Positions 1-7,934 of a DNA stretch of 8,572 nt are shown piece by piece. How positions within the stretch are numbered: the first letter of the stretch is position 1; each line of letters begins with the position of its first letter. The notes below the pieces were generated by a model, which was not told the DNA's origin, did not search any database, and saw only the letters and a program-made list of their open reading frames with translations. The position numbers and the translations under genes are program-made. Source of the stretch: an uncultured Eubacteriales bacterium (lineage in GTDB: Bacteria > Bacillota > Clostridia > Christensenellales > UBA1242); the NCBI GenBank assembly GCA_900557585.1, contig USTJ01000019.1:1-8572 (forward strand). The letters are read 5' to 3'.

Positions 1-2704
1 CACAGCGAACATGGTTTCTTGCATCAAAAACTTTGTGAAAACCGCAAAAAGCGTAACCGTGTCTGCATCGTTTTTGCATCCAGACCGCAAAAATTCACAT
101 ATCAGTGAAAACGAAGTTTATTCGCACTTCAAAAAAATTGCAGACGATTTTCATATTGCCTATGTTCCGAAAATCAAAGGTTTGCACCTTCAAAAAGATT
201 TTGAAACTTTGAAAAACAATTTATATTCATATCCTCTTGTTTCATCTCCTCTTCACGGTGGGGTTGAAATGTTTGGTTCTCCAAGTATGCAAGAAGAATG
301 CAAAATTGTTGCAAGCAAAATCAAGCAAAGTGTTTTGAAAGGCAAGCGTCGCTATGGCGAGATATATTGTTTTTTGGCAAATCCAGACGAAGAAACTTTC
401 TTGACCGAAAAACTTGATGACTTTGGCGTTCCATATTTTGTTTCAATGCCATATCAAGAAGAAAGCCACCAGTTTTATTTGTTCATAAAAAGCATTTTTG
501 CAATTGCAAAAAAGAATCTTGACAGCGAAGAGGTTATCAAATTTGCAAGAAATAACCTGCTGTTTTTTGACAGTGAAAAAGTTGACGATTTCGAGAACTA
601 TGTTTTGAAATTTGGAACTTCATACACAAAATTTTTAAAACCTTTTGAATATGGAAAAGACAATTTGTCTCGTCTTGAAAATGCCGAAGAAATCCGACAA
701 AAAATTGTTGATGTTTTCTATGACTTTGTTGAAAACATTTCAGGAAAACAAAAAACAAGCGAAATTGTTGACGCACTTTTAAACTTTTTTGATGCGTTTA
801 AAATGCAAGACAAACTTGAACAATTGTCGGCAGTGCAAGAGTCGCTTGGCGAAACAAGAGAATCGCTTGCAACAAAACAAGTTTTTGAAAAAGCAACCGA
901 AGTTCTTCAAATGCTTTCTCAATTTCTTGGCGAGCAAAACATGAGCCTTGACGAGTTCTATACTTTGCTTGTAAGCGGTCTTGAAGCAGATGACATTTCG
1001 CTTTTGCCACTTGGTGTTGACCAAGTTCAAATTGTTCGTGCGCCAGATTCAATATATAACGCAAAAGACCTTTATATTCTTGGTGCAACCGATGGCAATT
1101 TCCCAAAAAGAGAACTTGACCTTGGACTTATTTCGGATGGCGAAATTGTTTCATTGGAGGGCATAAACCAAAAGAAAATTGAACCAACAATACGTTCAAT
1201 CAACCGCCGAGAAAGATTCAAAATGTATCAACTTGTTTTGGTTCCAGAGCATTTATGCATCAGTTTTGCCGACCACCTTTCAAATGGTGAAGAATCAAAA
1301 ATGAGCAGTTTGGTAAACATGATTGCTTCGCTTTTCACAGTTGATGGCAAAGAATATGAAATTCCAAAAATCTATAATGCGTTTGACACTTCGTCGCACG
1401 ATTTTAAAGATTTGCTTTTCAGCCTTGGTTCGAAAGAAAATGCAATCAGATTTCTGGCAGAAAGCATTGCAAAATATCGCAGTGGGGCGAACATTTCACT
1501 TGATATCATTTCAAAATTATATTATCTTCTTGAAAATGATTTGGATGAAAATTTGAAAAAACAAATCGAACAAATCAATTTTGAAAAAGAATATGAAACC
1601 TTGCAAAATGCAGACAAGTTGTTTTTCAAAAGTGGCACAACTTCTATTTCTGAACTTGAATCATATTTTTCTTGTCCATTCAAACACTTTGTGAACTATG
1701 GACTTCGCTTGAAAGAAAGAGAACTTTCTTCAATGAAAGCACTTGATGTTGGTGACATTCTCCATGCCGTTGCCGAGCAGTTCATGAACTTTGCAGTGAA
1801 AAATCCAAATATCAAAGTTGAGCAGTTTGCAAAAAACACACTTCGAAAAGTTCTTGCAAATGAAAAATATAGCGAAGAAGACAACATCATTTTAATCAAA
1901 ATTTTGGAAAAAGAAGTTGTTCGGCTTTGCAAAGCGCTTTACGACGAAATGCAGTCTTCTGCTTTCAAAACAATTTACACCGAAGAATGGTTTGGTGGCA
2001 AAAACGGAAAGTTTTCGGGCATTGAACTTTGTAAAAATCCAAAAGTTGAAATTGTTGGAAAAATTGACCGTATCGACAAAACTATTTTGGAAAATGGCGA
2101 GCAGTATTACAGAATAATTGACTATAAAACCGGAAAGATAGAAGCCAACCCTGCCGATATTTACTATGGCAAAAAACTTCAACTTGCGGTTTATCTTGAT
2201 GCAATCAAAGATGACAAAATGAAGCCATCTGGCGTTTTATATTTTCCAATTCATAACGACTATGCCGACTCGAAAGATAAGATTGATGATGCATACAAGT
2301 GCAAAGGTTTCATTTTAAAAGACACCGATGTTGTTTTGAAAATGGACAAAACACTTGGGCTTGAAAATCCAAAATCAAAATTTATTGGTGTTGAAATTAG
2401 CACCAAAAAAGAAAACCTGAAATCGGGCACAATTGAACTGAAAAACAGTTCTTCGCTTGTGAGTGAGGATGAAATTGAAAGCATTTCGTCATATGCAATT
2501 GAACTTTCAAAAAAGGCAGTTCAAGAAATTTTGCAGGGTTATATCAAGCCAACACCATTCAAAAAATCAAGCGAGGTTGCTTGCGAATATTGCCCATTTG
2601 CAAATGTTTGCGGAATTGCGAAGAAAGCAGACGTATACACGCGTGAGGCAACAATCGACAACATTAAAGATTTCTATAAAGGAGGCAATTCATGGGAAAA
2701 ATAA
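1..2704 (+). CDS. addB: AddB, ATP-dependent helicase/nuclease subunit B (5' end cut by window edge)
   Basis: AddB is one subunit of the AddAB helicase-nuclease that resects double-strand breaks to give a 3' end for RecA. The frame is open from base 2, and sequence before the Met codon at 11 still reads as AddB-like protein, so that Met is internal. Numbering from it, I see a helicase-like GATDGNFP segment (358-365) and a RecB-type nuclease domain. The nuclease residues are His585, Asp686, the Asp704-Tyr705-Lys706 motif and Gln724-x3-Tyr728. Four cysteines match the AddB iron-sulphur site: Cys555, then Cys858, Cys861 and Cys867 in CX2CX5C spacing. The 303-residue gap from the first to the second cysteine is close to that of Bacillus subtilis AddB (about 320), which implies about 240 residues are missing upstream, including the Walker A region. 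The stop TAA at 2702-2704 lies inside addA. Family assignment is secure; state of the N-terminus is unseen. Confidence 0.95.
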   Translation, partial: TANMVSCIKNFVKTAKSVTVSASFLHPDRKNSHISENEVYSHFKKIADDFHIAYVPKIKGLHLQKDFETLKNNLYSYPLVSSPLHGGVEMFGSPSMQEECKIVASKIKQSVLKGKRRYGEIYCFLANPDEETFLTEKLDDFGVPYFVSMPYQEESHQFYLFIKSIFAIAKKNLDSEEVIKFARNNLLFFDSEKVDDFENYVLKFGTSYTKFLKPFEYGKDNLSRLENAEEIRQKIVDVFYDFVENISGKQKTSEIVDALLNFFDAFKMQDKLEQLSAVQESLGETRESLATKQVFEKATEVLQMLSQFLGEQNMSLDEFYTLLVSGLEADDISLLPLGVDQVQIVRAPDSIYNAKDLYILGATDGNFPKRELDLGLISDGEIVSLEGINQKKIEPTIRSINRRERFKMYQLVLVPEHLCISFADHLSNGEESKMSSLVNMIASLFTVDGKEYEIPKIYNAFDTSSHDFKDLLFSLGSKENAIRFLAESIAKYRSGANISLDIISKLYYLLENDLDENLKKQIEQINFEKEYETLQNADKLFFKSGTTSISELESYFSCPFKHFVNYGLRLKERELSSMKALDVGDILHAVAEQFMNFAVKNPNIKVEQFAKNTLRKVLANEKYSEEDNIILIKILEKEVVRLCKALYDEMQSSAFKTIYTEEWFGGKNGKFSGIELCKNPKVEIVGKIDRIDKTILENGEQYYRIIDYKTGKIEANPADIYYGKKLQLAVYLDAIKDDKMKPSGVLYFPIHNDYADSKDKIDDAYKCKGFILKDTDVVLKMDKTLGLENPKSKFIGVEISTKKENLKSGTIELKNSSSLVSEDEIESISSYAIELSKKAVQEILQGYIKPTPFKKSSEVACEYCPFANVCGIAKKADVYTREATIDNIKDFYKGGNSWEK
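2678..2685 (+). promoter_or_regulatory. Ribosome binding site of addA, inside the end of addB
   Basis: AAAGGAGG lies 6 bases before the addA ATG at 2692 and within the last codons of addB. It fixes the addA start and, with the 13-base gene overlap, suggests that addA translation is coupled to addB, giving balanced amounts of the two subunits. Confidence 0.85.
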
Positions 2705-5700
2705 AGTGGACAGATGCTCAAAAAAGCATAATTGAAAAAAGAAATTGCAACCTTTTGGTTTCGGCTGGTGCAGGAAGCGGAAAAACAACTGTTATGATTG
2801 AAAGAATTGCAAACTTGATTTTGGACAAAGAAAAACCAACTCCAATTTCAAGATTTTTGATTATTTCTTTCACAAAGGCCAGCGCTGCCGACATGAAAAA
2901 TAAACTTGTGAAAAAGTTGTCTGAAATGGAACCAACGCCATACATTTTGGAGCAACTTGACGATGTTTTGACAAGCGATGTTTCTAACCTTCACAGTTTT
3001 TGTGCAAGGCTTTTGAAATCATATTTCTATGAAGTGGGACTCGACCCAACTTTTGTTGTGCTTGATGAAACCGAAACCGATGTTTTAAAGCAAAAAGCGC
3101 TTTCAAAACTTTTCGAGCAAAAAACTCAAAGTGCCGACCAAGAGTTCTATGCGCTGATTGACATTTTTGCAAAAAAGCGTAAAGACACTGGACTTAAAGA
3201 TGTGATTTTGAAAATTCATAATTTCATGTGTTCAATTGACAATAAAGATGAGTGGTTTGAAAGAACAATCAACACTCTTTATGAAACTGACCTTGAAAAC
3301 AATGTTGGCGCAAAAATCATAATGTCGCATCTTGTTGCAGAAAAAAGAAGAATGCTTGCTGAAATTTCGAAAATGAAGGAAGAGTGCAGAAATAATGAAT
3401 GTGACAAACTTATTGCCTATCTTGACGCACTTGAAAGCAAGGTTTTGCTTATTCGTGAAGACCAAAATTTGAAACAAAACGCAAAGCGTCTTCAAACAAT
3501 TGAACGCTTGCCAACAATTCCTGCGGTGGACAAAAAACTTGACTGGTTAAAAGCAAAAGTTGGTGCGTTTAAAGATGTGATAAACAAGCGCATGGCAAAA
3601 CTGCAAGAATATGTTTTGGCAGAAGACATTGATAATGTTGAACTTGCGCTTCAAAAAACACAAAAACATGTTTTTGAACTTTATAAACTCGAAAAGGAGT
3701 TTGTTGAGATTTTTGAAAACTTGAAAAAAGAACGTGGCGGGCTCGACTTTAACGACCTTGAAGAAAACACCTTGAAAGTTCTTTCAAACCCTATTATGCT
3801 TGAAGAAATTCGAAACAAATATGACTATATCATGGTTGACGAATATCAAGACATAAACTCGGTTCAAGAAAAGATTTTGAGTTTGCTTTCGAAAGATGAC
3901 AACCGCTTTATGGTTGGAGATGTGAAGCAAAGCATCTATCGTTTCCGTTTGTGCGATCCACAAATTTTCCTTGATAAATATAACTCATATAAAAACAATC
4001 CAAATGCAGGAACACTTATCAAACTTAACGAAAACTTCCGAAGCAAGAAAACCATTTTGGATTTTGCAAACGCAATTTTTGCAGAAACCATGACCGAAGA
4101 TTTTGGTGGTGTGAACTATGCCCAAGATGCAATGTTGATTGCTGGAAGCGACGCGCAAAAAGATGATAAAGTGCGTGCAAAATTTTTGCTTGCCGACACT
4201 GGTGCATTTGAAAAACAAAAACTGAATGAGTTTTCGGTTTATTCGGTGAAAGAAGATGACCAAAGCGCATTTTTGGAAAAGAAGGGCAGAGCCGAGGGGC
4301 TTTTGATTGCTGATGAAATTTTGGAACTTATTAGCAAAGAAAAAGTTTCAAGTGGCGACAAAACAAGAAAAATCAAATTTTCAGACATCACAATTTTGGT
4401 TCCTTCAAGAACTGCTTATCTAGACAAAATTGTTGAAACACTTCGTGCAAAAGACATTCCAGTTGCAACCGATGTCGAGGGTGATTGTTTTGATGACGAA
4501 TATGTTTTCGGACTCAAAAGTTTTCTTGAAGTTCTTTCTTGCGAAAAGGTTGATTATAGTTTGTTTTCACTTATGAAATCAAAGGTGTTTGACTTTTCAG
4601 CAAATGAACTTGCAGAAATTTGCGAAGATGCCGACAGTAAAAAGTTCTTTTATGAGAATTTGGATGGTGCTTGCAAAAATCGCAAATTATCCTCAAAATC
4701 ACAGCAAAAACTTGATGATTTCTTTGAAAAAATTAAAAAATATCGTGAAAAAGCAAAGTTTTTGAATGCAAAAGAAATTGTTCTTCAAATCATGAAAGAG
4801 CAAAATCTCATGGCAAAAATCAGTTTTGAAGTTGATGGAGATAAAACCAAACAAAAACTTTCACGTTTTCTTTCGAACCTTGAAAACAAAACCATTTTTG
4901 AGTTCTTGAACGATGCTTCACTTGCAAGCATAAAGTGCGACCCAGTTTATGCAGAAGATGCCGTGAAAGTGATGACCATTCACAAATCTAAAGGGCTTGA
5001 ATTTAAAGTCGTTTTCCTTGCAATGTGTGCAAAAGAGTTTAACCTTGAAAGCGTAAAAAACAGTGTGCTTATTTCCAAAGACCTTGGAATTGCAATGGAC
5101 TTTTACGACAGCGACCTTCGCTATAAAACTCCAACACTTGCAAAACAAGCAGTTCGTCTTCTTGAAACTCGAAAAATGCTCGAAGAAGAGCAAAGGCTTT
5201 TATATGTTGCGCTCACTCGTGCAACCGACTTTTTGTTTGTTGTTGCAAGCACCGAGGTTGAAGCAATCCACGAAAAAATGCCTGCAAGTCCAATGTGCTT
5301 TCTTGATTTTTGTGGACATCTTATCAAAGACACAAATAAATATGACTCACTTCCATATCAAGTTAAAATTGTTGATGCTCTGTCACTTTTGAAAAATGAC
5401 ACAGCAAAAGAGTTCAAACAAGTTATTCTTGAAAAACAAGAAATTGATGAAAACTTAAAAAACATTTTGGATAAGCCATATCCGTTTGAAGAAGATGTTC
5501 ACACTCCGCTCAAAGTTGCCGTTACTGGCATTTTGAAAGGTGAAATTGAAAATCAAAGTTTCACGCAGTTTTTTGATGATGAAGAAATCGAAAATTCGTT
5601 TTCAAGTTCTGCAAAAGAGGGAACACTTTATCACATGATTCTTGCAAACCTTGACCTTTCAAAAACCAGCAAAAAAGAAATTGATGACCAAATTTTGGAA

Positions 5701-6093
5701 TTTGAAGAAAACGGAATAGTTTCAAAAGAGGAAGCCGAAACTATAAACACCGAAAGTCTTTCAAAACTTTTGTCAAACGTAGAGTTTCAAAATCTTATTT
5801 CGGGTGCAGATGAAATTTTCAAAGAAAAAGAGTTCTTCTGTTTGCACAAAAACCGCGAAAGTTCATCAAGCGTTATGCAAGGTATTGTTGACCTTCTTGT
5901 TGTCAAAAATAACAAACTTATTGTTGTTGACTATAAAACTGGAAACCTGCAAAACAAAGAAAAGTTTGCAAAATATTGCGAGCAGGTTAAAGTGTATGCA
6001 AATGCAATGGAACGTTGCTTTGGTCTTGAAACCGAAAAAATGTGCATTGCAAGCATCAACACCGGAAAATTATTTTTTGTAAAAAATGACTGA
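2692..6093 (+). CDS. addA: AddA, ATP-dependent helicase/nuclease subunit A
   Basis: AddA is the motor helicase subunit of AddAB (superfamily 1A, 3'-5') and carries a second nuclease. At 1133 residues it is complete, somewhat shorter than B. subtilis AddA (about 1230). Motifs seen in order: Gln10 in WTDAQ; Walker A with Gly30-Lys31-Thr32; FTKASAADM (60-68); HSFC (101-104); Walker B DEYQD (383-387); GDVKQSIYRFR (from 409); LNENFRS (445-451); VMTIHKSKGLEF (760-771); and EEEQRLLYVALTRA (831-844). The C-terminal nuclease has His981, Asp1067, Asp1080-Tyr1081-Lys1082 and Gln1098-x3-Tyr1102. Asp1080 corresponds by position from the C-terminus to the known catalytic Asp1172 of B. subtilis AddA. All key residues are intact. 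The start overlaps addB by 13 bases and has a strong ribosome binding site. The stop is TGA at 6091-6093. Confidence 0.97.
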   Translation: MGKIKWTDAQKSIIEKRNCNLLVSAGAGSGKTTVMIERIANLILDKEKPTPISRFLIISFTKASAADMKNKLVKKLSEMEPTPYILEQLDDVLTSDVSNLHSFCARLLKSYFYEVGLDPTFVVLDETETDVLKQKALSKLFEQKTQSADQEFYALIDIFAKKRKDTGLKDVILKIHNFMCSIDNKDEWFERTINTLYETDLENNVGAKIIMSHLVAEKRRMLAEISKMKEECRNNECDKLIAYLDALESKVLLIREDQNLKQNAKRLQTIERLPTIPAVDKKLDWLKAKVGAFKDVINKRMAKLQEYVLAEDIDNVELALQKTQKHVFELYKLEKEFVEIFENLKKERGGLDFNDLEENTLKVLSNPIMLEEIRNKYDYIMVDEYQDINSVQEKILSLLSKDDNRFMVGDVKQSIYRFRLCDPQIFLDKYNSYKNNPNAGTLIKLNENFRSKKTILDFANAIFAETMTEDFGGVNYAQDAMLIAGSDAQKDDKVRAKFLLADTGAFEKQKLNEFSVYSVKEDDQSAFLEKKGRAEGLLIADEILELISKEKVSSGDKTRKIKFSDITILVPSRTAYLDKIVETLRAKDIPVATDVEGDCFDDEYVFGLKSFLEVLSCEKVDYSLFSLMKSKVFDFSANELAEICEDADSKKFFYENLDGACKNRKLSSKSQQKLDDFFEKIKKYREKAKFLNAKEIVLQIMKEQNLMAKISFEVDGDKTKQKLSRFLSNLENKTIFEFLNDASLASIKCDPVYAEDAVKVMTIHKSKGLEFKVVFLAMCAKEFNLESVKNSVLISKDLGIAMDFYDSDLRYKTPTLAKQAVRLLETRKMLEEEQRLLYVALTRATDFLFVVASTEVEAIHEKMPASPMCFLDFCGHLIKDTNKYDSLPYQVKIVDALSLLKNDTAKEFKQVILEKQEIDENLKNILDKPYPFEEDVHTPLKVAVTGILKGEIENQSFTQFFDDEEIENSFSSSAKEGTLYHMILANLDLSKTSKKEIDDQILEFEENGIVSKEEAETINTESLSKLLSNVEFQNLISGADEIFKEKEFFCLHKNRESSSSVMQGIVDLLVVKNNKLIVVDYKTGNLQNKEKFAKYCEQVKVYANAMERCFGLETEKMCIASINTGKLFFVKND

Positions 6094-6098
6094 TTTGT

Positions 6099-6128
6099 AA
6101 AAAACCACTGAAAATTGTTTCATTTTTT
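6099..6128 (+). terminator. Weak AT-rich hairpin after addA, possible terminator
   Basis: Six A (6099-6104) can pair with six T (6123-6128), and TGAAA (6109-6113) with TTTCA (6118-6122), around an ATTG loop. The 4-base bulge CCAC and the almost complete lack of GC pairs make this weak. It overlaps the next promoter, so it may leak or may be coincidental. Confidence 0.2.
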
Positions 6129-6147
6129 GAAAATAAAGTGTTATAAT
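6118..6147 (+). promoter_or_regulatory. Extended -10 promoter for the membrane protein / DUF1858 unit
   Basis: TATAAT at 6142-6147 is a perfect -10 hexamer, preceded by TG at 6139-6140 (extended -10). The best -35 candidate is the poor TTTCAT at 6118-6123 with an 18-base spacer, which the extended -10 may compensate for. Transcription would start near 6154, about 20 bases before the ATG at 6175. This gives the second unit expression independent of addBA. Confidence 0.7.
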
Positions 6148-6174
6148 GAGAAAAATAAATATTGGAGAAAAAAT

Positions 6175-7695
6175 ATGTTCGAATATATCGTTACAATTTT
6201 TAAAGTGGTTGCCGGCGTAATTACAAATGAACGCCTTGTAATTGCATCACTAATTGCTCTTGGACTTTTGCTTTTGTGGATTGTTTTTTCACTTTGCTTT
6301 TCGTTTGAGATGCGCTTTTTGAGTGGTGCAAGGAAAATAAATAAATATATCAGCCGAAACGGAATCGGCGGGGAGCACAAACAGGGGCTTGCAAACCTTG
6401 TTCAAAAAATGCCAAGCGAGTTTGTGAGAGGATATCACACCTATGAAAAAAATCCGCACAGCCTTCCTTCTGAATATATCAAGCGTTCAGATTGCTTGGA
6501 TTTGGAACTTAATGGTGGTGTGTTCAATCAAAACCGTTCAATCATAAAATCATATATCAACACAGTGTTCTTTGCACTTTTGGTTTTCTCTTTTGCAATC
6601 ATGTCATCATCAAGTTTGTTTGATAGTGGCAGTGCAACAAGCGAAACCGCACTCACTGGCTATATGGTTGCAGAAGCAATGCTTATTCCATTTTTGTTTT
6701 TGCTTGTTGCAAAAGGAATGTATTATATCTACACTGCAATTCGTCAACATCAATATCACGTTGCGGTTGAAGAGTTCAACGAAATGATAGACAATTTTGA
6801 TAAAGAAGCATTGGACACCTATGGCTATATTCCAGCATCTTTGACAACAACTGCACCTCTTGCAAAACAAGAACCATTTGCAAATGTTGCGCCAGCAGTT
6901 GCTCCTGCGGTAACAAAAATTGAGGAACCAACAGTTGAACCAGTTCAACATGAAGAACCAGTGGTTGAAAACATTCAAGAGCCAGCCGAAGAAACTTTAT
7001 ATGAACCAGAAGTTCAAGAAGAACCAATCGGAGATGTTCAAGAGGTTGAAGAGACCGAAGAACCAGCAACAGTTCAAGAAACTGCAATGGTTGAAGAAAA
7101 TGTTCCATATGAAGAACAAGAAACAGAAACCAATCAAGAAACAGAATCATATGCTTTGCCAGAAGAACAAGAAACTGAACCTGCTGATTATGCTAATGAA
7201 AGTATAGAAAACACCCAAACCGACACGGCAGAAGAAGCGACAGAGCCAGAAGAATCAACAGAAGAAACATTTGAAGAAAACAATGTTTCAGAAGAAGATG
7301 AAGAAACAAATCAAATTGAACAAGACCTTGCAGAAGAAACTGCCGACGAACAAGACATTGGCTCAGACCAAATGACCGAAGAAACAGAAAATAATAACGA
7401 GGATAACACAGTGGAAAATAACGAAGAAATCAAAGATAATTTCAAACCAGACTTTGCCTCACTTCTTGGTGAAGATGTTCAAAAAAAGCGTGGCAGAGGC
7501 AGACCAAAAAAAGAAACCAATGGTGAAGAGGGCTTCACAATCAAAACCGACAAAGATTTCGAAGAGGCTTTGGTTCGTGCCGAAAAACTTATGAGAAAAA
7601 ATGAAGAGCCACTTTCAGCATCTCAAACAAAAAGAATTGAAAAACAATTGAAAGAACTTATTGATGCAATGAGTAAGTATAAGGAGAATAAATAA
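6175..7695 (+). CDS. Unrecognised three-segment membrane protein with acidic tail and AT-hook-like motif
   Basis: I do not recognise this 506-residue protein. The start at 6175 is preceded by GGAGA (6164-6168) with 6-base spacing. An in-frame TTG at 6115 lies upstream of the likely transcription start and is rejected. Hydrophobic segments lie at about 22-44, 128-147 and 160-187. The 46-126 loop is rich in Lys and Arg, so it is probably cytoplasmic, placing the long C-terminal part in the cytoplasm too. Residues 249-419 form an acidic Glu/Pro/Thr/Val/Gln stretch without Lys or Arg. Then come KKRGRGRPKK (437-446), an AT-hook-like sequence, and a charged, helix-prone C-terminus (about 460-506). 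The layout of one segment, a loop of about 80 residues, two segments and a cytoplasmic tail resembles ExbB/TolQ/MotA proteins, and Glu167 sits in segment 3. No diagnostic motif confirms that family. The gene is coupled to the downstream DUF1858 gene. Coding is secure; function is unknown. Confidence 0.85.
   Translation: MFEYIVTIFKVVAGVITNERLVIASLIALGLLLLWIVFSLCFSFEMRFLSGARKINKYISRNGIGGEHKQGLANLVQKMPSEFVRGYHTYEKNPHSLPSEYIKRSDCLDLELNGGVFNQNRSIIKSYINTVFFALLVFSFAIMSSSSLFDSGSATSETALTGYMVAEAMLIPFLFLLVAKGMYYIYTAIRQHQYHVAVEEFNEMIDNFDKEALDTYGYIPASLTTTAPLAKQEPFANVAPAVAPAVTKIEEPTVEPVQHEEPVVENIQEPAEETLYEPEVQEEPIGDVQEVEETEEPATVQETAMVEENVPYEEQETETNQETESYALPEEQETEPADYANESIENTQTDTAEEATEPEESTEETFEENNVSEEDEETNQIEQDLAEETADEQDIGSDQMTEETENNNEDNTVENNEEIKDNFKPDFASLLGEDVQKKRGRGRPKKETNGEEGFTIKTDKDFEEALVRAEKLMRKNEEPLSASQTKRIEKQLKELIDAMSKYKENK
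6919..7431 (+). repeat. Low-complexity acidic coding stretch without Lys/Arg
   Basis: This part encodes residues 249-419 of the membrane protein. It is built from degenerate, irregular units such as EEP, VQE, EETE and QETE, and TTCAAGA recurs at the DNA level. I see no Lys, Arg, Cys or Trp codon in 171 codons, although Lys is among the commonest residues elsewhere in the window. It is probably a disordered, strongly negative linker. Confidence 0.8.
7483..7512 (+). other. AT-hook-like motif in the membrane protein tail
   Basis: These ten codons encode KKRGRGRPKK (residues 437-446). It fits the AT-hook core Gly-Arg-Pro flanked by basic residues, a motif that binds the minor groove of AT-rich DNA. 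Only one copy is present. Single copies also occur by chance in basic, disordered proteins, so DNA binding is an inference. Confidence 0.55.
7681..7686 (+). promoter_or_regulatory. Ribosome binding site of the DUF1858 gene
   Basis: AAGGAG sits within the last codons of the membrane protein gene, 8 bases before the ATG at 7695. Stop and start share one base (TAATG, 7693-7697), a classic arrangement for translational coupling or re-initiation. Confidence 0.85.
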
Positions 7696-7901
7696 TGAAA
7701 AAGAAAGTTAAAATCACAAAAACAATGACAATTGGAAAAGTGCTTTCTATCGACGAAAACCTTGCAACAATTTTAATGGGATTTGGACTTCACTGTTTTG
7801 GTTGTCCAATGAGCCAAGCAGAAACCCTTGAAGAGGCTGCCGAAGTTCATGGTGTTGATGTTGATTTGATGGTTGAAAAACTCAACGAAGCACTCAAATA
7901 A
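7695..7901 (+). CDS. DUF1858 domain protein (hybrid-cluster-associated redox disulfide type)
   Basis: This is a 68-residue soluble protein. A lysine-rich N-terminus is followed by a short domain opening with ITKTMTIGKVL, then Cys34-Phe-Gly-Cys37 in the context LHCFGCPMSQ, and a C-terminal helix starting near LEEAAEVHGVDVD. That pattern is typical of DUF1858, also described as the hybrid cluster protein-associated redox disulfide domain, whose members are commonly 60-75 residues. The CxxC pair could form a reversible disulfide or bind a metal; the actual partner in the family is not settled. No hybrid cluster protein gene is visible here. It is the second gene of a two-gene unit, overlapping the membrane protein gene by one base, and an intrinsic terminator follows directly. 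Confidence 0.88.
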   Translation: MKKKVKITKTMTIGKVLSIDENLATILMGFGLHCFGCPMSQAETLEEAAEVHGVDVDLMVEKLNEALK

Positions 7902-7907
7902 AAAAAT

Positions 7908-7934
7908 AAAATCCAGTTTTCGCTGGATTTTTTT
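7908..7934 (+). terminator. Intrinsic terminator after the DUF1858 gene
   Basis: AAAATCCAG (7908-7916) pairs perfectly with CTGGATTTT (7923-7931) around a 6-base TTTTCG loop, and a run of seven T (7928-7934) follows or forms the end of the stem. It begins only 6 bases after the stop codon and closes the two-gene unit. Confidence 0.88.

Noticed and set aside
974..978. AGCGG, the Chi sequence of B. subtilis AddAB, here and at 2776-2780, with CCGCT at 3903-3907 and 5506-5510
   Set aside because: A 5-base word is expected several times by chance in 8.5 kb, and the Chi specificity of this AddAB is unknown.
6115..6174. In-frame TTG upstream start that would add 20 residues to the membrane protein
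   Set aside because: It lies upstream of the extended -10 promoter and has no ribosome binding site, whereas the ATG at 6175 has GGAGA at 6-base spacing.
6776..7150. Reverse-strand open frame of 124 codons opposite the acidic stretch
   Set aside because: It is a by-product of repeated Glu, Val and Gln codons, whose reverse complements are rarely stops. It has no ribosome binding site and gives a Leu/Phe/Gln-rich low-complexity product.
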